A DNA stretch of 64,000 nt, taken from assembly GCA_947038405.1 (NCBI GenBank), contig CAMQVY010000007.1, positions 17,634 to 81,633 on the forward strand, in the 5' to 3' direction. The stretch is from an uncultured Rikenellaceae bacterium. GTDB taxonomy: Bacteria; Bacteroidota; Bacteroidia; Bacteroidales; Rikenellaceae. Shown here one piece after another: positions 38,228 to 45,897 of the stretch (position 1 is the stretch's first letter; each line of letters starts with the position of its first letter). The translations under genes were made by a program, and so were the position numbers. The notes under the pieces are model-generated. The model did not search any database. It was given only the letters and a program-made list of their open reading frames with translations, and had not been told where the DNA came from.

Positions 38228-38701
38228 ATGAATATTGATTTAATTGTTATCGGGAAAACTGATTCAACTGCTATTAACGAAATTGTAGGAACTTACCTTA
38301 AAAGGTTGAACTTCTACACTAAATTCTCTATAATAACAATCCCTGATCTGAAAAATACTAAAAATATTGCAGCTAACAGTCAGAAAAAACAAGAGGGTGA
38401 ATTGATCCTGAAACAACTAATTGATAGCGACTGGGTTGTTATACTAGATGAGAATGGGAAAGAGTTTAAATCTATGCAATTTGCTGACTGGGTGCAACGA
38501 AAAATGAATATGGGTATTAAGAGATTGGTATTTGTCGTGGGGGGACCATACGGATTCTCAGAAGCGATATACGATAGGTCCAATGAGAAAATTTCTCTCT
38601 CAAAAATGACTTTTTCACACCAAATTATTAGAGCTATTTTTACAGAGCAGATATATCGTGCATTTACGATACTAAATAATGAGCCATACCATCACGAGTA
38701 G
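38228..38701 (+). CDS. rlmH: 23S rRNA pseudouridine-1915 N3-methyltransferase
   Basis: SPOUT methyltransferase that modifies pseudouridine 1915 in helix 69 of 23S rRNA. With the ATG at 38228 it has 157 residues, the usual RlmH length, starting MNIDLIVIGKT; the open frame extends upstream to 38150 but those 26 residues are not RlmH-like. The knot region carries VVGGPYGFS and the C-terminal RAIFTEQIYRAFTI with the terminal PYHH motif. It converges on an outer-membrane protein gene with only 14 bp between. Confidence 0.95.
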   Translation: MNIDLIVIGKTDSTAINEIVGTYLKRLNFYTKFSIITIPDLKNTKNIAANSQKKQEGELILKQLIDSDWVVILDENGKEFKSMQFADWVQRKMNMGIKRLVFVVGGPYGFSEAIYDRSNEKISLSKMTFSHQIIRAIFTEQIYRAFTILNNEPYHHE

Positions 38702-38715
38702 TATTTGATGTGGGG

Positions 38716-40542
38716 CTATAAGAATGAGACCGCCTGAGGCTTACTCGGGATGTATCTTATTTTGTCGACTTTACTTAGACTCTGAGTCCTAATATATTCA
38801 GAGTCTAAAAAGCCGTTTTTACCAATGCCAATGCCTAAGCGAAGTTGTATTGTGCTAAAAATTAAACGGTCATTCTTGATTCTAACCCCAACTCCGAGTG
38901 TCGAAAAAAAGTCGTTATTAAATGGATTACGATTATAACCTAGAGTCCCAATGTCAACAAAACTGTAAAATGCAAAGCGAAAGCCAAGAGGTCTAAATGA
39001 GGTGAAATATACAGTCTCAGAGTTGAGAACCATACGGTTTGTGCCATAGACATCTTCGCTAAGGGCCCTAGGTCCGCTTGCGTCGGTAAATGTGATAACT
39101 TCACCATTACCATCGCCTCTGTCCCATCCATATGTGTAGTTCAGGTTGATGAACTGCCTTAGACGTAAAGATTCATTCCCCCATAAGTTTGAGATGTAAG
39201 TCATATCGAGATCCAATATACCCGAGTTCATCTCGCCATTAAGAGCATTAATATTTACAGAACTCTTGATATCTCCCATAAAGTAGCCTAAATCAGAAAC
39301 CCCTCCTTTCTTCATGTTTAGACCTAAGATAATATCATTGCCAAATTCGCCCCATTCATAACCACCAATGATTTCACTCTTAAATCCTGCAGATAAGTAC
39401 TCTTTAACTCCAAAGCCATAAATTAAATTGGAACTATAGAAGTTCTCTTTATATATACCGATTCCGAAAAGTATAAATCGTTGGTCATGGAATGCGTGAT
39501 TGGTGTTAATATCAACATATGGTCTCTCTTTGAAGTAGCGGTAGCTATATCTAACGTTTGCGTAAAGACTGCTATTGAAGCGATCTATATATTTTGAACT
39601 ACCGAGCCATACATCCATTAAGTTTACTTCCATAACTCCTTTTATTGTATCTTCATACTGAAGGTGATATGGGCTACGACGGTAATATGCTTCTGCTCCC
39701 ATCTCATAATCAGTAGGTTGGATAAACTCTTTTGATACGCAAAATCCATAGTCTGAATTGTCGAAGTCATCTCCTGCTATAAAATTACCTTTGAAAAAAG
39801 AGCCTGCAATATTGGGTACTGTGTACTCTATGGTATTTCCTCCATAGTTGAAATCTTTCCAGTCAAAGTGTGTGGTGACGCTTAATTGATTTCCCAAACC
39901 AATAAAGTTCGCATCGTATATCTCAAGGTTCGAGTTGCCGCCAAATGAGGTACTACCATCTGCACTTAATGTCCAATTATCATTTGTTGTAACAACCAAG
40001 TCTACGCTAGTAGAGTCGTGTTTTGAAGGTGTGAATGTAAAATATGAGTTATATATATACTTTCTTGATGTTAGTAGATGTTTGTTGGCGACAATAATAT
40101 CGGGGTCAACTTTATCACCTATACTAACTAAAAGATCTTTTCTAATTGTTCGCTCTCTTGTTGGGTAGTGGAGCTTATTGGCAACTCGTTTGATAAAATT
40201 ACTATTGTCTTGATAAATATCTTTTCTATCTATTGTTATGTCTCTAATTGTTTTTCCCCTAAGATGTTCATACATCTCTCTCTCATCTGTAATCTTTGTT
40301 TTTGAGAGTGCATTACCTTTGGCAGGTCTGATTACAGCGTCGTAAATAAACTTTAAGGCCTTATGTTTGTCTGTTGTAATTCTTAGGCTATCTAATAGAT
40401 ACTCTGATTCAGAAGGTAAGTTTTCAAAGTTTTGTAATAGTGTATCATTGCTGATTATTGAGCTGTTATTTTGGGCATAACAACGCGAATAGTAGCTAAA
40501 TACTATTATAAGTACTAATAATATTTTATTAGATATAATCAC
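38716..40542 (-). CDS. Omp85/BamA-like outer membrane protein (608 aa)
   Basis: Signal peptide (about 1-23, ending CYAQ), a helical N-terminal section, one POTRA-like module (about 95-170, with IRDITIDRKDIYQD and IRKDLLVSIGDKVDPDIIV), then a beta-rich part (about 175-608) with alternating strands typical of a 16-stranded barrel. The last residues (QAVSFL) end in a hydrophobic residue after an aromatic one, as barrel proteins do. Only one POTRA is seen, against five in BamA, so it is a shorter relative of unknown substrate and not the essential BamA. It stands alone. Confidence 0.75.
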   Translation of the reverse strand: MIISNKILLVLIIVFSYYSRCYAQNNSSIISNDTLLQNFENLPSESEYLLDSLRITTDKHKALKFIYDAVIRPAKGNALSKTKITDEREMYEHLRGKTIRDITIDRKDIYQDNSNFIKRVANKLHYPTRERTIRKDLLVSIGDKVDPDIIVANKHLLTSRKYIYNSYFTFTPSKHDSTSVDLVVTTNDNWTLSADGSTSFGGNSNLEIYDANFIGLGNQLSVTTHFDWKDFNYGGNTIEYTVPNIAGSFFKGNFIAGDDFDNSDYGFCVSKEFIQPTDYEMGAEAYYRRSPYHLQYEDTIKGVMEVNLMDVWLGSSKYIDRFNSSLYANVRYSYRYFKERPYVDINTNHAFHDQRFILFGIGIYKENFYSSNLIYGFGVKEYLSAGFKSEIIGGYEWGEFGNDIILGLNMKKGGVSDLGYFMGDIKSSVNINALNGEMNSGILDLDMTYISNLWGNESLRLRQFINLNYTYGWDRGDGNGEVITFTDASGPRALSEDVYGTNRMVLNSETVYFTSFRPLGFRFAFYSFVDIGTLGYNRNPFNNDFFSTLGVGVRIKNDRLIFSTIQLRLGIGIGKNGFLDSEYIRTQSLSKVDKIRYIPSKPQAVSFL

Positions 40543-40572
40543 TAATCAAATATACATATTTTTTATTAAAAA

Positions 40573-40610
40573 TTGTGCATTAATAATATTAAAACATTAT
40601 TAATGCACAA
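40573..40610 (-). terminator. terminator of the mazG-carbonic anhydrase operon
   Basis: 15-bp perfect arms 40573-40587 and 40596-40610 with an 8-nt loop. The minus strand continues TTTTTAATAAAAAA. It lies about 70 bp past the stop at 40679. Confidence 0.75.
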
Positions 40611-40678
40611 TATAGTATTGCGTAATTTAGCATTTTACCTATCTATTATGTAGATGGATAGGTATCTAAGTGATGATA

Positions 40679-41194
40679 TTACTCTTTATACCATGAGGCA
40701 TAGGTCATATAACCTTTAGCTATTTTTTCGATGATTTCTGCTCTTTGTTCTGGTGTTACATCTTTTACCCTTTTTGCAGGAACTCCTGCGTAGACTCCAT
40801 TAGGCTCAAGTTTACTTCCTGATAATACCAATGAATTTGCCGCAATAATTGATCCTGATCCAACAACAGCATTGTCAAGAATTGTTGCTCCCATACCGAT
40901 AAGACACTTATCTTCTATTGTTCCGCCATGTATAATAGCATTGTGTCCAACTGATACGTCATCTCCAATCTGAGTTTTAGACTTTTTGTATAGAGTGTGG
41001 ATTACAACTCCATCTTGGATGTTCACACGATCTCCAATCGTAATCGTGTTGACATCTCCTCGAAGTACTGCACCATACCAGATACTACAATCTTCTCCAA
41101 TGGTTACATCACCAATTATTACCGCTGTTTCTGCTAGAAATACATTGTCACCAATTGTTGGTGTTATACCTCTAAGCTCTTTTATTAATGCCAT
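40679..41194 (-). CDS. gamma-carbonic anhydrase family protein (171 aa)
   Basis: Left-handed beta-helix protein of the YrdA/PaaY/CaiE group, made of hexapeptide repeats (for example SIWYGAVLRGDVNTITIG, VNIQDGVVIHT). The three zinc-ligand His are in place: VVIHT, SVGHNAIIHGG (two). It could therefore hydrate CO2, but many homologues are inactive or act on other substrates. It is 20 bp after mazG on the same strand, so the two are co-transcribed. Confidence 0.92.
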   Translation of the reverse strand: MALIKELRGITPTIGDNVFLAETAVIIGDVTIGEDCSIWYGAVLRGDVNTITIGDRVNIQDGVVIHTLYKKSKTQIGDDVSVGHNAIIHGGTIEDKCLIGMGATILDNAVVGSGSIIAANSLVLSGSKLEPNGVYAGVPAKRVKDVTPEQRAEIIEKIAKGYMTYASWYKE

Positions 41195-41214
41195 GATTTC
41201 GATATTTTTAATAA

Positions 41215-41994
41215 CTAATTTTTCTTTATCTTTGCTTCACACCAATAACCCTCTAACTCCTCTAGTGTACAGCTTTTTATCGTTTTATTTTGTTCTTCAA
41301 CTCTGCTTTCAATATGCTCAAATCTATAAATAAATTTCTTATTGCACCTCTCTAAAGCTGATTCTGGGTCTATACCATTGAGCCTTGCTGCATTAATAAG
41401 TGCAAAGATTAGATCTCCAAACTCCTCTTCAAGTAGTACTTTGTTTTTGCTAATCATCTCAACTTCAACCTCTGCAATCTCCTCTTTGACCTTATCCCAT
41501 ACATCATTCTTATCCTCCCAGTCGAAACCTGCCGAAGCTGCCTTCTCTCCGATACGATAAGCTTTAACCATTGCTGGTAGCGTTTTTGGAACTCCACTTA
41601 ATACCCCTTTTTTTCTACCTTTCTCTGTCTGCTTTAGTGCCTCCCAGTTCTGTTTGACTGTTTTTGTATCTTCCGCAATAACATCTCCAAAGATATGTGG
41701 ATGGCGATAGACTAGTTTATCACAGATGCCATTTAGTACATCTGTAATAGTAAACGCTTTCTCCTCTTCTCCCATTTTCGAGTAGAATACAACATGAAGC
41801 ATTAAATCACCTAACTCCTCTTTTACTTTTGTGAGGTCACCCTCTATTATAGCATCAAGTAGTTCGTAACTCTCTTCAATCGTGTTGTTGCGAAGAGACC
41901 CAAAGGTCTGCTCCCTATCCCATGGGCATTTTACTCTTAATTCGTCCATTATATCAAGAAGTCGTAAAAATGCCTCTAATCTGCTATCTGTCAT
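41215..41994 (-). CDS. mazG: nucleoside triphosphate pyrophosphohydrolase
   Basis: House-cleaning NTP pyrophosphatase that removes the pyrophosphate of dNTPs/NTPs. 259 residues with two MazG repeats. The first has CPWDREQTFGSLRNNTIEESYELLDAI and EELGDLMLHVVF (EExxE, ExxD metal sites), the second EEIAEVEVEM and EEEFGDLIFALIN. Standard length. It forms an operon with the downstream carbonic anhydrase-like gene. Confidence 0.95.
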   Translation of the reverse strand: MTDSRLEAFLRLLDIMDELRVKCPWDREQTFGSLRNNTIEESYELLDAIIEGDLTKVKEELGDLMLHVVFYSKMGEEEKAFTITDVLNGICDKLVYRHPHIFGDVIAEDTKTVKQNWEALKQTEKGRKKGVLSGVPKTLPAMVKAYRIGEKAASAGFDWEDKNDVWDKVKEEIAEVEVEMISKNKVLLEEEFGDLIFALINAARLNGIDPESALERCNKKFIYRFEHIESRVEEQNKTIKSCTLEELEGYWCEAKIKKN

Positions 41995-42168
41995 ATGCTA
42001 TATTTTAGAACAAAGTTATCACTATTAGATACAATATACAAATTTTAGAGAGATAGTTTTATATAGCCTTTTTATTCTCTATGGTAAGATAGTATCGATT
42101 GCTATTATTAAATACTTTATTTCGCTAGATAAGTTATATCAATTCTAATTGAAAAAATATTAAACGCA

Positions 42169-42200
42169 GAAAAGGTGAGCTCTCTCGAACTCACCTTTTC
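42169..42200 (-). terminator. hairpin after the NigD-like gene
   Basis: GAAAAGGTGAG (42169-42179) and CTCACCTTTTC (42190-42200), 27 bp past the stop at 42227. The minus-strand T-run is not immediate (TTTTTT follows about 15 nt later), so termination is likely but not textbook. Confidence 0.65.
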
Positions 42201-42226
42201 CTCACCTTTAATCCAATTTATATATA

Positions 42227-43117
42227 TTATTCCACCTTTGTGGCAACTTTGTCGAGTCCAAGTTCTGACCCGTCAACTATGATGTTATCCCCATCATCAT
42301 TAGCTGATTTTGATTCGTTAACTTGGGGTAGTCTAAATGTAGCTTTACTGCTTTTTTTCTCTGTTCCTTCAAGATCGTCGTCGTACTCTAACCACTTTAA
42401 AATGATATTTACACTAGTTTCTCCCTCTGGTACAATCGATGAAATGTCAAATGCTGTTCTTGCAGATACACTGTATAATTTATCACTGCCAATAGCATTT
42501 TTAGATACTGGAGCGACTCTTGAGTAATTTGCAATAGTGTCTCTATACGCATTGTGGTGTAGAGTTAATACAACAGTACCATCTGAATCTAGCTCTACAT
42601 CATCATATACTAGAGATATCATATGTGGAACACTTACTCCAGGATTGTTTAAAAATGATAGGTTTATGTTTAAAAATTTACCGCTAAACCATGCTTTGTT
42701 AATGTCATAAATAGGATCATTTCCTAAACTATCCGCAATGTTAAGTCCATCTTCATCAATAAAAGATTGCTTTATAAGACCTTTTGTTAGAATTGTCTCT
42801 GCATTGTTTATTGCGATTTGATAAGTTTTTTCAAAAACATTCTCTTTACTAACATCTTTTACAATGTCATAATTTACAATGACACGTTGCCCGATTGCAG
42901 GGTTGAAGTTGTTAAGTTGAGAGTGAACGATAATTAATTTTGCTCCATCATCTCTTCTGATTACAGCATAGCCATCTTCAGTTGGTGATTCAGATATTCC
43001 ATAACTCTCCCATGATGGGTAATTTACAACATAATAACTGTCATTGTCTTTGTTGCATGATGTAGTTGCGAATAGTGCTGTAAATAACACTGCGCAAAAT
43101 AAAACGATTTTTTTCAT
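42227..43117 (-). CDS. NigD-like lipoprotein (296 aa)
   Basis: Lipoprotein: the signal ends in TTSC (Cys21) followed by NKDN. The N-terminal half (about 40-115) resembles the NigD N-terminal OB-fold (GYAVIRRDDGAKLIIV, GQRVIVNYDIV); the C-terminal half (about 145-260) has the beta-sandwich pattern of the NigD C-domain (VSVPHMISLVYDDVELDSDGTVVLTL, split by short loops). NigD-like proteins are Bacteroidota lipoproteins of uncertain biochemical role. It lies downstream of an ECF sigma and anti-sigma pair, and two copies of the same promoter-like motif that precedes the sigma gene lie just before it, so it is very probably a direct target of that sigma factor. Confidence 0.85.
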   Translation of the reverse strand: MKKIVLFCAVLFTALFATTSCNKDNDSYYVVNYPSWESYGISESPTEDGYAVIRRDDGAKLIIVHSQLNNFNPAIGQRVIVNYDIVKDVSKENVFEKTYQIAINNAETILTKGLIKQSFIDEDGLNIADSLGNDPIYDINKAWFSGKFLNINLSFLNNPGVSVPHMISLVYDDVELDSDGTVVLTLHHNAYRDTIANYSRVAPVSKNAIGSDKLYSVSARTAFDISSIVPEGETSVNIILKWLEYDDDLEGTEKKSSKATFRLPQVNESKSANDDGDNIIVDGSELGLDKVATKVE

Positions 43118-43181
43118 AATATTATTTTTATTTTTAATTCTAAAGTTGGGGTACTTAATATATTACCCTTTTGTTCTGATA

Positions 43182-43209
43182 AGATGCCGGCAATCTTCAA
43201 AACGTTGCA
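43182..43209 (-). promoter_or_regulatory. candidate ECF-sigma promoter, proximal copy, before the NigD-like gene
   Basis: Minus strand ATGCAACG (-35, core GCAAC at 43204-43208) and CATCT (-10, at 43182-43186), 17 nt apart. Predicted start near 43176 gives a leader of about 60 nt. Same motif and spacing as at 43275-43302 and 45201-45228. Confidence 0.7.
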
Positions 43210-43274
43210 TGGTTACTATTTATTTTATTAATTTAATCTCCGAGGTGTATTACTTAGCCCCTTTTGTCTCTATT

Positions 43275-43302
43275 AGATGACAGTAACCTTTCAAACGTTG
43301 CA
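43275..43302 (-). promoter_or_regulatory. candidate ECF-sigma promoter, distal copy
   Basis: Minus strand ATGCAACG (core GCAAC at 43297-43301) and CATCT (43275-43279), again 17 nt apart, just after the stop of the anti-sigma gene. The flanks are a diverged direct duplication of the proximal copy (compare 43161-43211 with 43249-43304), including the ACAAAAGG run past the -10. Confidence 0.68.
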
Positions 43303-43338
43303 TGGATGTGGAACTTTTTTTTTAATGCGTGTTAGAGC

Positions 43339-44586
43339 TTAATTTATTAAGAACCTTAAACCTGCTGAGAGGTTGAACGCTAATTGATTTTTAGTGCGAT
43401 AGTTATCTGGTTGGTTGTTGTCAAAATAGTAGCTTATGCCTGGTTCTAAAAATATTCCAAATTTTGATAGGAATTTTAATTCACCGCCTAGTGACAAGTT
43501 AACAGATGTTTGAACCCCTTTTACGGAGAACTTTTCATGTATGTTATCTCCCGCAAAGATATTTTTTCTCTGTGCTGATATCGCTCGCTCAACCATTGCG
43601 CCACCTTTGGCATATAAATTACCTATACTATTCTCTAATAACTTATATCTTAGAGATAGTGGAATACCTAAATAATCAAGCTTTTGTTCAAACTTATAAT
43701 CTATATTGTTATCATTTTTTGTTTCGTATGATGAGTTTAGTCTGCTATATACTAAGCCACTCTCAAGAGATAGCCTATCTGTGAGGTTAAATCCTACGTG
43801 TGCACCTATGCTTATAGGCAAGTTGTGGTTTAGATCCTTGGGTGAGGTAACATCTGTTCTCAGCCCCTCACTTCCTCCTTTGCTCTCTGTCAACATATAT
43901 GGGACAGCTTGTGCATCGTTGCTTGTATTGGACGCACCTGTGGATGCTAGACTATTTGATGATATATGTGTATAGACCTTATTGCGTTTTAGTTCTCTAG
44001 GTCGTGGAGTTATCGACATTGATCTAGTAGCTAGTGTTTTACTTTTTTTAGTATATGTGTTGTATTTATTATCTCTAGTTGACGTATTTTTTATTTTCTC
44101 TTTGGGCTTATCGTCTTTCTTGTTCTTTAGATCAAGTTTGCTGTTAATCACCTTAATATTTTTCTGTTGAGGTGCGGATGCGACACTCTGAGGTTCAATC
44201 ACTGTGTGTGACCTCTTTTTAGCTATAATGGTTTCGATAAAGGGGGTTTGAGGGGCATTTGCCTGAGTGATTAACTCAGTTGGCTTCACCAGTTCAGAAA
44301 TATTGGTCGCATTTAGAGCCTCTTCTATCTTATTATCTGTATTCACTAAGAGAGTCTCATCAATATCACTATCTAAATTTAAAAGTAAAACTCCTATTAG
44401 TAGAGATGCAGCCGCTGCAATAGAACTCCAAAGAAGAGTTGATCTCATTTTAGTAGTCGTACTTAGTGGTATGCTCTCAATATTAGCTAACTCCTTCTCA
44501 ATATTTAGCATTATAGAGGGTGGGGGAGTCATTGTATGATCCTCAAACTTACTCTTTAATATATCTTCAAAATTATCCTTTTTCAT
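43339..44586 (-). CDS. predicted dual-membrane-spanning anti-sigma factor with C-terminal outer-membrane barrel (415 aa)
   Basis: One chain with four parts: a short charged cytoplasmic segment (1-47), one membrane helix (about 51-69, LLWSSIAAAASLLIGVLLL), a long low-complexity Lys/Ser/Thr-rich linker (about 70-250) and a PorT-like outer-membrane beta-barrel (about 255-415, from ISIGAHVGFNLTDRLSLESG to the end LSAGLRFLIN). There is no cleavable signal. The protein would reach from cytoplasm to outer membrane. It directly follows an ECF sigma gene (43 bp), as anti-sigma genes do. This is the layout of the dual-membrane-spanning anti-sigma (Dma) family reported in Bacteroides thetaiotaomicron and linked to outer-membrane vesicle output. 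Parts are seen in sequence; the regulatory role is inferred. Confidence 0.82.
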   Translation of the reverse strand: MKKDNFEDILKSKFEDHTMTPPPSIMLNIEKELANIESIPLSTTTKMRSTLLWSSIAAAASLLIGVLLLNLDSDIDETLLVNTDNKIEEALNATNISELVKPTELITQANAPQTPFIETIIAKKRSHTVIEPQSVASAPQQKNIKVINSKLDLKNKKDDKPKEKIKNTSTRDNKYNTYTKKSKTLATRSMSITPRPRELKRNKVYTHISSNSLASTGASNTSNDAQAVPYMLTESKGGSEGLRTDVTSPKDLNHNLPISIGAHVGFNLTDRLSLESGLVYSRLNSSYETKNDNNIDYKFEQKLDYLGIPLSLRYKLLENSIGNLYAKGGAMVERAISAQRKNIFAGDNIHEKFSVKGVQTSVNLSLGGELKFLSKFGIFLEPGISYYFDNNQPDNYRTKNQLAFNLSAGLRFLIN

Positions 44587-44629
44587 AATTGTATAATGTA
44601 GTGTAGAAATTCAATATGTTGTTCATTAA

Positions 44630-45187
44630 CTATGAATCATAACTTCTACTAATTCCCTTATCTTTTAAAATATCAATAAGTCTTGCTCTCGCTCTGGAGT
44701 ATTGAGACCTTGAAGTTACTTCGCTAATATGTAATAACTCCCCAATCTCCTTGTGTGAATAACCCTCTATTGCATAGAGGTTTAAAATAGTACGATACCC
44801 CTCTGAGAGTGTTTGAATTGACTCTAAGAGTTCATTATTGCTTATCTGTGAGATGATACTTGCATCGCTATCTTTCAAGGTAACTGCACTTTCAATATCT
44901 AGCGATTTATCTAAAGGGTTATTCTTCCTAATATAACCTAGTGCTGTATTTACGGCAATGCGCTTACACCACCCCTCAAATGAGCCATCACCTCTGTAAT
45001 CTTTGACCTTGGAAAATATAGTGATTATGCTGTCGTGTAGTATATCCTCTGCTAGAACTCGGTCTTTTAAGTACCTACAGCATATCGAATACAACACCCC
45101 ACCGTACTTCTCGTAAAGGGCACGGCGAGCATCTGGATCGCCAATGCGGCATCCACTTATAATCTTATTTTCACTAAGTTCTTTCAC
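44630..45187 (-). CDS. ECF-type RNA polymerase sigma factor (185 aa)
   Basis: Region 2 spans about 20-90 (ARRALYEKYGGVLYSICCRYL, split here at its end, then DRVLAEDILHDSIITIF and FEGWCKRIAVNTAL); region 4 spans about 120-175 (LLESIQTLSEGYRTILNLYAIEGYSHKEIGELL in outline, with the HTH ISEVTSRSQYSRAR). It starts with GTG at 45187; no ATG is available before the conserved region. First gene of a sigma/anti-sigma pair and preceded by the same promoter-like motif found before the NigD-like gene, so autoregulation is likely. If that promoter is used, the leader is only about 8 nt. Confidence 0.92.
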   Translation of the reverse strand: MKELSENKIISGCRIGDPDARRALYEKYGGVLYSICCRYLKDRVLAEDILHDSIITIFSKVKDYRGDGSFEGWCKRIAVNTALGYIRKNNPLDKSLDIESAVTLKDSDASIISQISNNELLESIQTLSEGYRTILNLYAIEGYSHKEIGELLHISEVTSRSQYSRARARLIDILKDKGISRSYDS

Positions 45188-45200
45188 GTCTCTTATTTAT

Positions 45201-45228
45201 AGATGCAAAATATATCTTTTTCGTTGCA
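45201..45228 (-). promoter_or_regulatory. candidate autoregulatory ECF-sigma promoter
   Basis: Minus strand ATGCAACG (core GCAAC at 45223-45227) and CATCT (45201-45205) with a 17-nt spacer, the third copy of the motif seen at 43182-43209 and 43275-43302. The GTG start lies 14 bp past the -10 box. Confidence 0.7.
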
Positions 45229-45262
45229 TCAATATTTATTTTTCCTTTAAAAAACTTTTTCA

Positions 45263-45270
45263 TACCTTTA
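45263..45270 (+). promoter_or_regulatory. candidate -7 box of rpiB
   Basis: TACCTTTA, one base from TAnnTTTG, 47 bp before the ATG at 45318. Confidence 0.4.
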
Positions 45271-45317
45271 GCATCTTAAAAGAGGTTAAAAGTACATAAT
45301 ATTATAAAATATTCAAT

Positions 45318-45758
45318 ATGAAAAGTAAAAAAGTAGGTATTGCTAGTGATCACGCTGGTTATCAAATGAAGGAGTTTATTGTTGGATATTTAGACTCTAA
45401 AGGGTATGATGTCCACGATTTTGGGTGCTATAGTGAGGAGAGCTGTGATTATCCAGATTTCGCACACGAATTAGCTAACTCAATAGAGAATGGTGAGGTA
45501 GAGATGGGATTTGCTCTTTGTGGTAGCGCAAACGGGATATCTATGGCGTTAAATAAACATAAAGGTATTAGAGCAGCTATATGTTGGGAGGCTGAACTTG
45601 CTGAACTTGCTAGAGTGCATAATGATGCAAACGTTTGCTCGCTTCCTGCTAGATTTATCGAAAATGATACTGCTCAGGAGATTGTAGATATATTTTTAGC
45701 TACTCCAACATCTACTGTCGAGAGACATATGAATAGAGTTGCTAAAATATCGATCTAA
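45318..45758 (+). CDS. rpiB: ribose-5-phosphate isomerase B
   Basis: Interconverts ribose-5-phosphate and ribulose-5-phosphate. 146 residues, the RpiB length. Motifs: KKVGIASDHAGYQMKEF with the conserved Asp-His pair, DYPDFAHELA, and ALCGSANGISMALNKHKGIRAA split around the catalytic Cys of CGS, ending with RVAKI. The family normally has CGTG or CGSG here; CGSA is a minor variation. The gene is divergent from the sigma gene and shares a bidirectional terminator with the GH2 gene that converges on it. Confidence 0.95.
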   Translation: MKSKKVGIASDHAGYQMKEFIVGYLDSKGYDVHDFGCYSEESCDYPDFAHELANSIENGEVEMGFALCGSANGISMALNKHKGIRAAICWEAELAELARVHNDANVCSLPARFIENDTAQEIVDIFLATPTSTVERHMNRVAKISI

Positions 45759-45828
45759 ATTTTTAGTGCAAAGTAGTAAAAACAGAAGATAATTTTCAAT
45801 AGGGAATATAACTATTGAAAATGGTTAG

Positions 45829-45873
45829 AAAAAAAGGATTGTAAATACGATAAGTATTTACAATCCTTTTTTT
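45829..45873. terminator. bidirectional terminator between rpiB and the GH2 gene
   Basis: 20-bp perfect arms (45829-45848, 45854-45873) with A-run and T-run ends. A second smaller hairpin (ATTTTCAATAG at 45792-45802 and its complement at 45812-45822) lies just after rpiB. Confidence 0.92.
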
Positions 45874-45897
45874 TATGCTTATTATAGATGTAATGAA

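Noticed and set aside
43044..43280. 78-codon plus-strand frame over the promoter region of the NigD-like gene
   Set aside because: It begins within the lipoprotein gene on the other strand and covers the duplicated promoter; no start context or motif.
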